Source of the DNA: Ectocarpus siliculosus
Taxonomy: Eukaryota > Sar > Phaeophyceae > Ectocarpales > Ectocarpaceae
Length of the DNA: 64,000 bases
NCBI GenBank assembly: GCA_000310025.1
Contig: FN649741.1
Location: 1,111,634 to 1,175,633, forward strand
Direction: 5' to 3'
The notes beneath the pieces are model-generated. The model ran no database searches. It was not told where the DNA came from and saw only the letters and a program-made list of their open reading frames with translations. The position numbers and the translations under genes are program-made. Numbering within the stretch: the first letter of the stretch is position 1; the number at the start of each line of letters is the position of its first letter. This document shows, piece by piece, positions 23,934-35,978 of the stretch.

Positions 23934-24675
23934 CAAGAAACAACTTGGAACTCACCGACGAAATAATAAAACACGGGTCGCAGCAAGTCGCAGGGGCAAG
24001 TGTGGTATCTCGCTCGCAGTATCACGCTCCTCGCGTTCATCAATGTCACCACTCGAAGACTTTGAACCCAGAGCTCCGGTAACTCCTCCCCTTGTTTGTT
24101 GTTTGATGCCGTCCCAATCTACACAGCACAAGCAGTACCTCCTTGTCTGAAATGCGGGCAACCCCTTGAACTGCCATTTTTTTCCGTCTACCTTTCGGAG
24201 GTGGGTGTGGGTATCATCAACGATGCCATCTGCGAGCCCCCTCAGAGGGCTTTTTCCCTCTTTCCCTACCCTCTTGCCCGCCCTCTCCTCACTCCAAAGT
24301 GTGCGTGTGCGTGTGGCGGCAGGTAAAAGGGTGGACTGGTTGGGACTGGTTGCTCGCGCCGCGTGGTTGAGGTTGTAAGGAGTTTACTTCATCAGCAGCA
24401 GCACATGATGACTCTTCGGTGCTGAATCCCCCCGCATCTCTCTCTCGGGGGTCGATCCAACCAAACCTGCGATGTGCGACACAGAGGTCTTCGGGAACCT
24501 CGGTGCTTTCTGTGGCATGCATGGTGGGCCGAATGGTATAGCTGGCTGGGGGAGGTGTCGCTTTTAGGTGAGCGGTCAGTGATGAGCGACAGCAGGGCGA
24601 CAGCAGGTGTGTCGCGTCGCGAATGTGGATGATTCTAAACCGTCGATTCACCTACCGCTTTCCACTATTTGTGTG

Positions 24676-24970
24676 TAGCCGGTCGCCCCGGTGGTCTAGT
24701 TGGTATCCTCGAAACCTTCCAGAGGTCAGGTCAGGGGTTCGAATCCCGGCGTAAGCGAGCTTTTCTTGCGAAGTGAGTTTTTCTCTCGCTTCCGCTCCTG
24801 GCCTAGTGATTAGCGCTAGTTCGTGTGTACACAGAAAGAGAGTGCTGAACTCTTCTCGCATTTAAAATCGAAGGCAAAGTACCGCAGGAGGGGAGGGAAG
24901 AGAGGGGCTCCTCTGTGTGACCACGGGTCGGAGTAAACGGCACTAGTGCTGTGAGCGCTGATTTGAAGTG
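24676..24970 (+). mobile_element. tRNA-derived SINE, family 1
   Basis: The head has GGTGGTCTAGTTGGTATCC (A box) and GGTTCGAATCC at 24736-24746, a perfect RNA polymerase III B box. The body runs to TTTGAAGTG. A second full-length copy is at 44621-44921 on the minus strand. The tRNA-like head is not a working tRNA gene. Confidence 0.85.
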
Positions 24971-25491
24971 TATATAATACAATACAGCAGTACAGCAGTA
25001 CACAAGTGCATTACCTCATTACGTCCGCTGGGGATGCTACACTGATGGTCGATGGATGATACCCCCGCTTGCACAGCTAGCTACCGGCCGGGGAGAGGAG
25101 GACCCGGGACAAGTTGTCGAAACCGGACGAACTGCTGTACAGGGCTTATGCTGCTGTAGTTCAAGTATATGTAAAGTTGTGTAACTGCTGCGGTACAGCA
25201 GTTGTACTATATGCACAGGCATCCACCTAGGATGAACGGGGTTTTGTTCTTAAATTCATAGGTAGTTCTACGCCGACTGCCCATGCAGAGGACACAGGTC
25301 GTTCTGCGCGGATTTGAACGCGACACTTAAAGAGCAGCGTGTTTAGCACCAGCAGAAAACACATGCTTTTCGAGGTACCTCTCAGGATCGAACGCCCCGC
25401 AGCTTCCGCGATCACTACTGCTGTACAGTAGAAGGGCGGACTCTGCATCGCCGTGGAATCAGAGGCATCAGACCAACATTCAACCACTTAC

Positions 25492-25689
25492 TGTAGTGGT
25501 CCACAAAGGGTAGCGTTGGGCGTGCATGTCCTCCCCGCTCTACTAACTCCCGTCGTAGCTGTACTGTTGATAGCCGGATCTTCTCGCTTCTCTGGGATGG
25601 CAGGACCTCCCCCCTCCTCTACGGTGTTCCCCTCCAGCAACACCCACGACCCTAACACCGCATCCGGGTCTCCATGACGCTGTAAATCG
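25492..25689 (-). CDS. Unidentified gene, exon B
   Basis: 198 nt, phase 2 to 2, with a CGTTAG acceptor and a GTAAGT donor. It reads DLQRHGDPDAVLGSWVLLEG, then NTVEEGGGPAIPEKREDPAI. It joins in frame to 25815-26093 across an intron of only 125 bp. I do not recognise the protein. The acidic, low-complexity flavour fits either a host gene or an unrecognised transposon frame. Downstream exons were not found. Confidence 0.5.
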
Positions 25690-25814
25690 CTAACGGCAGC
25701 TTCATGCTGTGTATGCTTTGTTCTAGCTCGAAATGCGCACTGCAGTCGTAAAGGTAGCGGGTACGCTGCTGAGGCTGCCTAGTCATCAGCCCACCAAACT
25801 AACCTATACCTTAC

Positions 25815-26093
25815 CTAACGAGTACTCCACGACGGTGCAGTAACGAATTGTCGAGAGCAGCGGGCGTAGATGCTTGAATGCGAAAACCGTCCGGAATCTC
25901 CATGCCGTGAATCGCATCGTCTGGGTTCATGCTATCGTCGTCGTCCAGCAGAATCAAATCGTCGTTCTGGCCGCGGTCCCGCAATGACATGTTTGAACGC
26001 CTCGTAATGTCAATCAGAGTGACACCTCTTCCATTCAACTTTGAAAGTTGTTCGAGCTCCCCAAGTGTCCAATGGGTAAGACATGGTCCCCCT
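25815..26093 (-). CDS. Unidentified gene, exon A
   Basis: Reads LTHWTLGELEQLSKLNGRGV, then RRSNMSLRDRGQNDDLILLD, an acidic DDDD run, and IPDGFRIQASTPAALDNSLL, ending AG/GTAAGG. The high end, after a CATGCAG acceptor, is approximate. Codon use and splice sites look genuine, but I assign no function. Confidence 0.5.
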
Positions 26094-26172
26094 GCATGCA
26101 CACAGCATGCACACAGCGTGGCACGCACAAGCAATGTCACGAAGCGGGGGTACAAATCGGGCGCCCCCCTCG

Positions 26173-26360
26173 ATTGGCCATCGGTGATCGGTCCTGTGGG
26201 AACAATGCTCCGTCCTCTCGAGGACGCGTGGTCAATGGTCTAACCGCTAAGGCATGCAAAACATAAGAGTACGCCCCCCGCCCCCTCTCCGGGCGTCCTC
26301 TCGAGGACGCGTGGTCAGTGGTCAATGGTCTAACCGCTAAGGCATGCACAACAAGAGTAC
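26173..26360 (-). mobile_element. SINE family 2, one and a half copies
   Basis: On the minus strand it reads CTTAGCGGTTAGACCATTG, then CGCGTCCTCGAGAGGACG, then CCCACAGGACCGATCACCGA. The first copy is 26173-26275; a shorter one follows at 26296-26360. The head resembles a tRNA A box, but no B box is seen. Confidence 0.65.
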
Positions 26361-27277
26361 GCCCTCCCACCTCCCCCCCTCCGCGCGTACAAGCACTGTT
26401 TCACGGGGTGCCCCCTCACCCCCGGCCCCGAATCTGAAACTAGCTGCTGTGTTGGAAGTCACCCCCCACCTCCGTTCATGCTTATCTTGCAGCCGCCGTA
26501 TTTTGGGGCTTTTGGTACAAAACATATGTTGCGTCTCTAGCCAGCGTCCATAGATAGGGCCGGGAGTACGAGTAGACGCTCACCACATAGACTACATACA
26601 GCAGCAGCGTGCATAGTGTCATGTAGACACTAAAGACTATACTGATGATGCTCTGATGCTGTAGGGTAGGCGTGAAGAAGCAGCCAGTATAGCGATAGAC
26701 AGGTACGGCGGTAGCAAAAATTGACATTCAAGCGAAAAAATACGATGCTGCATACAACAAGTCGAGTGGATGTGTGTGCAAAGGGAAGCACGATGATGAC
26801 CATGACCACTTAGAGTCTCGGCGAATTCCGCATGTAAGTACTTGGGCAAAAGCCTCGGCAACAAAGCCGCGCGCCGACTGTTCGCAACACAAGTCTGCCG
26901 GTTGTGTTTTTAGAACACTTCATTGGTTCGTTCGTCGTAGCCAACCACGCACGCACGCACGTTCAAAGGAAAGCGGACCTCGGATTGGTGGCAGCCCTGC
27001 TTGAGCAGGGCAACTTATGATATATTGCTTGTTCTTGACAGGAACTCCATGGAGCACCTGAGTAGCACGTGAATTCGTACCAAGCACATGTCACAAATGT
27101 TGAGTTTTTCTCGTGCGCAAGTACAGACAGCCGATGTCGCGCCTCTCCAACACCACATGGTGCGAGATACTGTCGCCTGCACACCAGTAACCCCAACCTC
27201 TATGGTGATGCCTCCACCCCCCGCCCAACCCACCATATAGGAGCTGGAGCGGATGTGGGCCTTCTATCGGAACGAGA
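26361..27277. other. Intergenic, nothing supported
   Basis: Mixed low-complexity sequence with short CAGCAG/CTGCTG hairpins. No coding exon or repeat family was recognised. Confidence 0.4.
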
Positions 27278-29391
27278 GTGACATGTGTGCCTCCAAGCTT
27301 TCCGACCCTCCACGACACGTCCACCTCCCTTCGGCACCAGCTCCACCGGGAGCTGGGCGGGATGGGGGGTGCATCTGGAGACCTTTGTTCCACCTCGGCG
27401 GGCGGCACCGGCATTGGTCATCAGGGCGGCGGTGGCGGTAACAAGAGTAGCAGCCGTGGTGGTGGCGGCGACGGCCCTGGCGTACCACGACGACGACGAG
27501 GGCTCTCCTGGATGGCCCAGACCTGCAGTACAGCAACCCGGTCGTTCGACTGGTGGGGTGCTGCGTCCGACCCCTCAGGTGGGATTGGGTTGGGTTGTGT
27601 GTTGGATGTCTTATATTTGAGGAGATTGGTAGACGACAATAGGGTACAGCCTCGACGTGACGGATGTACCTGCGCAAGGAGGTAAAATATGTAGCGTTGT
27701 GTGTGTTATACTAGCTTGTTGCACACAATCGCGTCTACACGCGGACCGACTGTGTTTGCCTATCCCGTCCGCCCCCCCCCCGTCCCCACTTCAGCATCTG
27801 CCCTACGTTGGCGTGGGTACCCCCCCTCCCCAGCGCGCGCTCGTCTCAACGAATGGTTTTCTGTGATCACTGCTGTCAACCAGCTGGTCGTTTTGGACCG
27901 TTTCGCCACACCGCCGACTCAAGCTTTGAACACCTGACTGAACGACCGCAAACCAGGAACACTTTGTCGTGGGCTGGAGTGGCGGCGGCGGCGGCAGCAG
28001 CGGCGGCAACAGCAGCAGCACCGGGGCCACGAGAATCCGCGGGCGCAGGTCAGCCTCGAGCGCGATGGCGGGCACCACGTCATCTTCACAGCGAGGACTG
28101 GAACGGGGGGGGTTCCGGCTGGGGTCCGTCCTCCTCGACAACCCCTGGCCCTTCTCTGCGGCAGGTGGTGGTGGTGGCAACGTGGAGAGCGGCATGGGCT
28201 TCATCGGCAACAGCAGCGGCCACGAAATCTTGACATGACCACGGAAGACCCGTACGTGCGGCCCTCCCTCAAGAGAGCCGTCGTCGAGCTGTACGACACC
28301 TGCCACCGGCTTCTGTCCTTCAAGGTGGACGAAGCCAGGGTTGCTTGTTGCTGCTTGCGCTGGTTGCTGCACCATCGACGGCGCGTTATACTTGTCGAGG
28401 CGGTATGAGGCTCCAAACCGTGAGAGACCCGCATCTACGTACGTATCATTGCACAGCAATCTACAGCAGCACATATCTTACTGCACACATCCTACAGCAG
28501 TAATGCTCTGTATTTCAACATCAACAACCGGCTACGACCGGACTTGTGACTGTAGGTAGTAGCGGAACGCCTAACTTCTGCTGCTCTTGCTTCTCGGGGT
28601 ACGCCTTCCTAGCAGATGCTATCCTCGTGGCGGCGAACGCCGTTGTGGAGAAAATGTCTTCGGACGAGGAATTCAGGTGAGATAGATTAAATGCTTTGGT
28701 GTACATGTATAGTTTTTGTGTCGTCCAATACATTATTTTCGTTGTCGGTGCATGTTTTTATTGTGATCAGAGTTGTTTCGGATTTTGTTCAACGATTATC
28801 TCTAACAGCAGTCAATACACATTGACTACGGTCCAACGGTTCCAGCTTTAGCGTATTGTACACCACTGTTCGAGGAATGCTCCTAGTCTTGTGTGGTACT
28901 TGAAACGAGAACATGCACAAGCACGTGCGATATAGAAGTATGAAAAGCACTTTTTTCGTGAATAGGCACTAGGAACGGACCTATCAACGTCTGCAAAGGC
29001 ATCTAGCATGTTAACATGAGCGCGTCGCGACCGATGTGCGCAAACGTATTTTGTGGTGCGTTCCTGGCCGCATCAAACGGTTTTGATGAAACATATACCG
29101 GGTGCTTGCGTGCTCTGTTTGCTCCTCCGGTATAGTGACGGGCAGTCAGCCCATCACACCGTTCATTGTGAACAACGGCAGACGTGAGGACAGTTCACGA
29201 AATACGCGTTACAAGACGTCATATCGAGTGCCGGGGAAGCCTACACCATCGCGGCTGCGCGTCTTACCAGCGAAGAGCTTGTCGATCTGTACCGTCTACT
29301 CCAGCTCCCCCTGGGTGTGCAACTCCATCGACATACAAAATGTAGTTCAAGTCGCATTCCCAAACATACCTGGAAAATGCAGGTAACTTAG
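27278..29391 (+). CDS. Unidentified multi-exon gene (Gly-rich N-part, helical C-part), boundaries approximate
   Basis: Exon-like pieces on the plus strand: a Gly-rich piece ending at a CCTCAG/GTGGGA donor near 27582; 27969-28338 with SSSTGATRIRGRRSASSAM, then (after a one-base frame offset near 28215-28240) TTEDPYVRPSLKRAVVELYD and TCHRLLSFKVDEAR; 28615-28677 with AILVAANAVVEKMSSDEEF between TAGCAG and GTGAGA; and about 29197-29391 with KYALQDVISSAGEAYTIAAA, then TSEELVDLYRLLQLPLGVQL and a stop at 29389-29391. The phases do not all match, so at least one exon or base is wrong or missing. Amino-acid composition and splice sites indicate a true gene. No family is recognised. Confidence 0.5.
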
Positions 29392-29449
29392 AGTATGTTT
29401 GCACAAGCCCTTGACCGTTTCAATCCCTGTAGTTGCTCAGTACCCCGGT

Positions 29450-30117
29450 GTACTTCTTTCAATGCCCTGCTCTTCGCTTTTTGGGCCTATTTGATGCCCC
29501 GTGCGTTGTAGGGAGCATACAGCGAGGTTCATGAATGAATATGAGGACAGTCGGTATAGTCGGGACAGTCGGTATAGTGGGGACAGTCGGTATAGTCGGG
29601 ACAGTCGGGGACGTCGGGAAAGCGGAACGAAAAATGGCAAGGGCACCATACAAGACTCGGAGTTTGCCACACAAACGGGAGAAGGATTGAAGCTTTTCAT
29701 CATAATTGACCAGGTGAGGAAAGCGACGTCTTCCTCACCTGGCCACTCTTCCTCACCTGGCCAATTACGTCTTCCTCACCAATTATGATGAAAAGGACTT
29801 CCTGACGTGGCCAATTATGATAAAACGCTCCAAACGTTCTCCCGTTTATGTGGCGAACTCCGACAGAAGGTTTGGAGCTTTTCATCATAAAAAATGCCTT
29901 TTTGATGAAAGGACCAAAACTTTCTCCCGTTTGTATGGCAAACTCCGAGTCTTGGATCTTGCCCATGCCATTTTTCGTTCCGCTTTCCCGACGTCCCCGA
30001 CGGTCCCGACTATACCGACTGTCCTCAGATTCATTAATGAACCTCGCTGCATGCTCCCTACAAAACACGGGATATCAAATAAGTCCAAAAAGCGAAGAGC
30101 AGAGCACTAAAAGAAGT
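29450..30117. mobile_element. Second fold-back element with an internal minisatellite
   Basis: Arms at about 29450-29705 and 29860-30117 are inverted copies sharing GCTCTTCGCTTTTTGG at the outer ends and TTCGTTCCGCTTTCCCGACG inside. The left arm holds an 18-bp tandem GGTATAGTCGGGACAGTC (about 4 copies); the right arm has fewer. The centre carries repeats of CTTCCTCACCTGGCCA. No transposase is visible. Confidence 0.75.
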
Positions 30118-30215
30118 CAGTACAATATGCAGATAACACGAGCTGGATGGTCGGACTGTCTTTGCCTAAGGTCTAACTGCCAAATTGATGGACCAGGTCC
30201 TCTTGCGCTCTGTTG

Positions 30216-30713
30216 ATGAACCCTTTGAGCTCACTATTCTGCCTCGATCTCTGGCGCATCGGGGCGCAAATCCATTCAAGCGTTTACTGTTCCGTACGGT
30301 TGAACAAGATTGCAATTCGTCGGGTTACACATATAGAGCATATTGGGAAGATGTTCCCTCCCGTGCGTCGTTTGTGGCCGAACTTGGACCCCACGAACAT
30401 ACGCGTCGATTGGGACGCGGCAGAACCTGATTGCTTTCCATATGGCCGTCGGCCTGACGGGTACAACCATTCAATTTCCCGGTCGGTGGGCCAACCATTT
30501 GATGACTTCTACATGACTGCTCACAATGAGGTCTGTGGGACTGCGCCACAAAATATAGCTACCACGATGCGTCTATTGCTCGCTTGTGGCTTGTCTCTTG
30601 ACGCCTATGTGAATGCGTGCACCGGAGGATATCTGCTCCTGGTAATTGACCCCCCGCGTACGCTTGGCCTGGCATACGGCCACATGCTTGATCCTTGTAA
30701 GAAGTTGCTGTAG
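30216..30713 (+). CDS. Hypothetical open frame, 165 codons
   Basis: Runs from ATG at 30216 to the stop at 30711-30713. It includes WDAAEPDCFPYGRRPDGYNH and TMRLLLACGLSLDAYVNAC. No splice evidence, domain or family was recognised. It could be a chance frame. Confidence 0.25.
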   Translation: MNPLSSLFCLDLWRIGAQIHSSVYCSVRLNKIAIRRVTHIEHIGKMFPPVRRLWPNLDPTNIRVDWDAAEPDCFPYGRRPDGYNHSISRSVGQPFDDFYMTAHNEVCGTAPQNIATTMRLLLACGLSLDAYVNACTGGYLLLVIDPPRTLGLAYGHMLDPCKKLL

Positions 30714-32578
30714 GGAAAGCATCGCCACCACGGACAAAGCGTGACCCACCGCCTCCGCCCCCTTTCTCTCGACCTTGTTGACGTTGTCGCGAAGGCATCA
30801 AGATACAAGTTTTCCTACACCAAAGTCATTCTTCGCGCTCAGAGTGCACATGAGGACGCAGCACGATAGTCGAGATACGATGTCAGCGAAGCAGCGGCAT
30901 CTGCAGTTGCTGCTCCATCACGGGCTGGTGCTAAAACTGCAAGTGTCGGCATCAACAGCGGCACCGGCAGCACCAGTCGCAGAGATGCCCGAGGAGGAAG
31001 GTGGGTGCACAGACCGTCTGAGTCGATGGTGTTCATCATGCTGAGGAACCGGAGACTCGTATCACGGCCGTGCCTGGCTTGCTTCAGGTTAGTCCAACGT
31101 GTCAAGGGTGACACCAACAAGTCGTCGATGTCGTCAACGTCAAGCCGTGTTCGGCGTGGACTATGAAAGGCAGATTCTCTAGATTTTCCGACGTTCGGCT
31201 CGTAAATTACTTGATTGTGGCCAGGAGCGCTTGGTGTTTACCCTGTACAAGTGAGACACATAACGACCTTTCAGGTGCAGAGTATCTCAAAAATGTTTTT
31301 GGCTTGTTGTCCAGATCAGTGTTCGACCTGAAACATTTCCGAGAGATTTTTTACGAAATTTCCGAGAAAGTTCTTCAAGCGTTAGTCATCAGAGAAGCGC
31401 TCTTGTAGACCAGTCAAAGAGTGTCTACAGTAGTGTATCGAACGTGGGGAGAAATCGAAAACGCAACAGAACTCGCCGTGAACGGTTGTGCATGAAGACG
31501 GGCGCTATTGCCATGGATTTTTTGTTATTTTTTGTGTCCGGACCAAAGCACCCCCGTCTCGAGGAACATGGTATCTGTATGATGACGAGAGTAAGGGGGA
31601 TACGTGCATGGTCATAGATTGGCGTGAGTGTAGACGCTTGCGAGACGCGATATATCTAGCGAATACTGAAACAGGTCGAGAAAATCGCGACTGAAAATCT
31701 TTGGAAAACAACACGGACCCCTCGCGAATCATGCTCATGGTTACAACGCGAAGGCTGCGGTGGTTGACCAACCCCCCAGGGACCTTCATGCATGCCAAAA
31801 GGAACCTACTGTATTGAACACTTTCCATGGCCTCTAACGCAACGTACGTGGCTGGAACAGCTTCCGTTGTTGCTCGGAAACCGGTTGTACGGAGTAACTT
31901 GTCCGGCCTGGCCGTTGTTTGACCCCACTGCTGTTGCTCGCGCTTCTTGCGTTCCCCTCTCTTTCTTGGTCGTCTGGTGAGTGCAGCAATCAAGGTTCTG
32001 AGGTGACACGATCGGCCTAGGAGAGCGGGGTAGCGGCCGCCAGACCAAATAGAGGAGGAGAGTCCTCCACCAGCGTCGCGAACGAAGTGCATGGCAACCT
32101 ACCCAATGTGAGGTCAGTGTGGGACACACATCTGTTGGTACTGTCCAACGGCCTAGATACGTGTCCAAAGAAACGCTTAAGCCTGCCCATTGATCGTCCC
32201 AACCAGCAAGCGTACTTGTATGGCACCTATTTGAACGCGAGAGAAATCCGGGCTTGCGTCCGGGGCTCAATCCGATTGGTTGTTGTTGTGCGCCTTCTCA
32301 TCTGTTGGTCCTTTCTATTGAACGAGCTACCCGGTTGAGTTGATTGAAGGGGCTGCGGACTCCGCATAAAGCTCGTGAGCGTTTTTCGTGTGAAAATGCA
32401 CTCGCGCTTGCTTGTGCGATACTATCAAATTGGACACACCACCGTGCACGAGGCGTACCGTACTATCCGTCGAGAACGCCCCCTCTCATGTGAACGCCCC
32501 CCGACAAAAACAAATACGGCTGGGGTAGCACAGACACGTCAAAGTTGACCCGCGGTTTGTGTCATAGACCCGACATTC
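30714..32578. other. Intergenic, nothing supported
   Basis: Several frames of 60-195 codons on both strands lack splice support or recognisable motifs. Confidence 0.4.
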
Positions 32579-32858
32579 TTGGGTCAGCGCTGTGGTTTGT
32601 GTACCGGTGCCTCACACCAGAAAAGTGGGACTACACCACCGAAGACGTTTCGTCCAGGGACCCTACTACATTTGTTTGAAAATATCGTTACGCTACCTTT
32701 GAGAACGGCACGGAGTGATTTTTTTGCCAAAGAACAAGACCGCGTCCCGAGGCGTTCTCAAATGATACTACGGTGTAAATGTCCCACGCGTGTACGACTC
32801 CTCCGCCGCCCCAACATCCCAATCCCTCTAACCACGGCCGCTCTGTGGCGAATTCACC

Positions 32859-33975
32859 GTGGCATTCAGGCGTGCCTTCGATGGCCAAGACATTATGTCG
32901 TACCTTGCAGAGTTGGTGGATCATGACCAGTACCTGCTCATCGCTCCGGTGTCAAAGGCGTTCAGGCGCGCGTGGGGGCCTCGAGCTACGATAACCCGCC
33001 CGGTGATGGCCGACATGTCCATCACGCAGCTTAGGTACTGCTTGAAGCTCGGCCTGCCCTTGGGCATCCGGCGAACAAGCATCTGCAACGCCGCTGCCCG
33101 CTTCGGCAAGCTGGGCGTCCTTGAGCTTGCGAAAGAGTCTCTTGCGGGTGGACCCGGCGACTTGTGCTTAGGCCTCCAGGGGGGGACACCTTGGGATCCT
33201 CAAATGGCTTCGCGCGCAGGGCTGTGGCTGGGATGAAGTAGCATACGGTTGCCCCCGTCGGATGCCATTCCCGGGTCCTGGAATGGGCGCTGCCACCAAC
33301 CGAAAACTGGCCGTCGGGGATGGAGGGCCCGAATGCGTGCCCTTGGGACGAACGGGCGTGCGCCGGTGCTGCCCTAGGCGGGTGTCACGATATTCTGGTG
33401 TGGCTTCCGAAATACAGCTGCCCTTAGGATGAAACGACATGCGCATCGGCCGCACGTCGCGGAGACTTCGACGGTCTCTTGTCGGCTTTTTCTGAAGGAT
33501 GCCGTTCGACAAGGAATCCTGTTTCTGGGCCGCTCGCAGAGGAGATGTGCGCATGCTTAAATTCCGGGATCACGACTGTCCTTGGGATTTAGTAGATGAC
33601 GGGTGCCCATGGCCGGGGCTGCATGTGGCGGCCATCTTGAAGTCCTAAAGTGGGCGAGCAGGAATGGATGTCCATGGGACGAGCGGACTCGTACGGGGGC
33701 AGCAAAAGGCGGGCATATTCAAGTTTTGCAGTGGGCAAGAGAGAATAGGTGCGCGTGGGACAGCGACACTTGCGCGGGGGCTCCCTGGGGACAGCACCTT
33801 GATATTTTGCGCTGGGCAAGAACGAACGGCTGTCCGTGGGATAAACGGGCTTGCTCGATTGCGGCCAAACGCGGGAACCCTCTCAACAGTCTGCAATGGC
33901 TGCGTAGAAACGGTTGTCCTTGGGATAGTGACACTGCACGCAGGCAGCCGCGGGTGGGCACCTTGGATTTTTGAC
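32859..33975 (+). pseudogene. Ankyrin-repeat protein pseudogene
   Basis: The start resembles the N-terminal module of Ectocarpus ankyrin-repeat proteins: YLAELVDHDQYLLIAPVSKA, then MADMSITQLRYCLKLGLPLG. Repeats of about 28 residues follow, with the hallmark GGHLEVLKWASRNGCPWDE, IQVLQWARENRCAWD, LDILRWARTNGCPWDK and LNSLQWLRRNGCPWD. Between 33180 and 33600 the repeats continue in changing frames. Several frame breaks make a single product impossible. Relatives are very numerous in brown algal genomes, so this is probably one decayed member. Confidence 0.75.
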
Positions 33976-34097
33976 TTGGGCCCTAGCCGATGATTGCGCA
34001 TGGGACTGGCGCCTTTCCCACGCGACAGATGCCAACGGTTTTGGTTACATTCGTCACTGGGTGGAGAGTCACGTTTGGGGGGCACTCGCAAGCCACC

Positions 34098-34316
34098 ATT
34101 CAGCTCGATATCGACTTGTGAAGCTAAATAGGCGAAGTGTGTCGAATGCGTTAGATAGACACAACGCGGGGCACTCGCACGTTCAGCTCGACATCAACTT
34201 GTGAAGTGTGTCGAATGCATTAGATAGACAGAACGTTGCCACCGTTCAGCTCGACATCAACTTGTGAACTTATGTAGGCGAAGTGTGTCGAATGCGTTAG
34301 ATAGACACAACGTTGT
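34098..34316. repeat. Tandem repeat of about 85 bp, three copies
   Basis: Unit contains GAAGTGTGTCGAATGCNTTA, then GATAGACA, CAACGT and TCAGCTCGACATCAACTTGTG. It follows the ankyrin pseudogene directly. Confidence 0.75.
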
Positions 34317-34593
34317 ACAACTGCTGTAGCAGACTCTGTATTTGTACGCTTGGTTTGGTGTTGTGGTGCTAGTGTTGGGGTTGCCAGCGGGTTGAGTTCC
34401 GACATCGTGTGGGTCAGCGTGTTAACGCTGTGTTGTGTTGGACAGCAGGTGCATCACATCAGACGAGAAACTACGCCCCGGGGGCCTTTTCGCTCGCGTT
34501 TTTTTTTGTTGTAGAAAGATCGCCCCTCTCCATGTTTAAGAGTACACATACAAGCTGGGCCAGCCAAGACGGCTACAAAATGGTTGAAAACGA

Positions 34594-34853
34594 TTTACAC
34601 CACGATTTTTACGAGTTAGAATCTGAAATTTTGACACGTGGTCGGTGTTAGTATAACGAAGACCTTGACTGGCCGTACTTTTTTTTTTTTTTTTCACGAG
34701 GTAGCCCTATTAAAGGGAAAATGGCGTCTTGATTGGTCGCGATAGGAGGACTAAAAAAAAAAAAAAAAGTACGGCCAGTCAAGGTTTTCGTTATACTAAC
34801 ACCGACCACGTGTCACAATTTCAGATTCCAACTCGTAAAAATCGTGGTGTAAA
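34594..34853. mobile_element. MITE with inverted arms of about 100 bp
   Basis: 260 bp running from TTTACACCACGATTTTTACG to its inverted match at 34853. The arms (34594-34695, 34753-34853) are nearly identical and end internally in poly-T / poly-A next to GACTGGCCGTACTTT. The inner segment is about 57 bp. It has no coding capacity, and no clear target duplication was seen. Confidence 0.8.
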
Positions 34854-34859
34854 TAGAAA

Positions 34860-35947
34860 ATTGCTTACTGGCCTCTACACCTGGGCGCAGGGACAAAAAT
34901 ATATATAGGGATATACAGGAAAATGTTGTATTGTAGAGGATATTTTACGAGGCCATAACTTTCGATGGAAGATGACCTGAGCCTTGTAACTACCATCATT
35001 GTTCTCGCAATGCTCCCAGGTAAGTGCACACCAAATTTCGGCTTAATCTGTAAAAACGTTTTTTATACTGATTTCAGCACCGGAAGCATCCCCCACTACA
35101 CCGCCAATTGAGCATTTAATACCCAATCAACTCAGATTCGAAAAATTCTGGCACCGGCGCATCCTCTATTGTCTTCTAAGAGTAGGCACAAAATTTCAAG
35201 CCAAAACTCGTGGAATTGGCAGCGTGAGACGCGAAACAACGAAAGTGAGCTTCTTGGCTGGCCCAGCTTGTAGCGTGACTTCGTGCTGTTTGTTGCTTCT
35301 GTGCGGGTCTTTCCACCGCCGTGTGGTGCACGAGAATGTTGTGCTTTGGACACCCCCATCTACAGGTAGATTCTGGCGATAAGGCAACATGAACTCGCCA
35401 ACGAGAAACAGCAAGTTGATTCCGTTCCTTCGCCGTGGGAAGAACATGATGTTCCACCCCTGCGAAGTAACGCCTCGGATTCATGTCGTACCCCCCAAAA
35501 GGGCAAACAGTTTTTGTGACTACAAAAGAGGTGCTGCTACAAAACCGCATCGCCGCTGTGCGCTGCGCTGCCAGACCTGGCACTGATTGACTGGTCGCCG
35601 AGTGCAGACAACGGTAGCGGTGCCAACAACAAACCCATTTAACGATTGTATAAGGGCCACCTGCAGGGATTAGTTGGCGACCCATCCTCGGCGCACTGTG
35701 GTGCAGCACAAAACGGTGGTCCGATGGAGCAACATGATCCCGCAGGCAAGCAAGTTTGCCGCCGTTTCGCACGTACGGCAGTATGAAAATAGCTTCGTGT
35801 CGAGTGATCGAGGAATGATGTAGGCTGCCACGTACACCCTCCCGCCTGAGAGATTGCTTCCAGATCATGACAGTGTTGTCTGTAGTAATCCTTCGGTGCT
35901 CCAGTGATTCTGCCGCCGCCGTCGGTGCTGTTTCTGAAAAGTACTTC

Positions 35948-35978
<31 letters not shown>

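Larger units (their letters stand above)
32580..34495. repeat. Direct repeats flanking the ankyrin pseudogene (32580-32650 and 34407-34495)
   Basis: Both copies begin GGGTCAGCG and continue through a GGTGCNTCACANCAG-like stretch to similar ACTAC and TTTCG segments. They are diverged, so the duplication is old. Confidence 0.45.

Noticed and set aside
24676-24760. Functional tRNA gene
   Set aside because: The A and B boxes are present, but the acceptor stem does not close and the sequence continues into a shared SINE body found again at 44621-44921.
27803-28474. 223-codon minus-strand frame rich in Pro and Leu
   Set aside because: Mirror of the Gly-rich plus-strand coding pieces, which have better splice sites and a natural C-terminal part.
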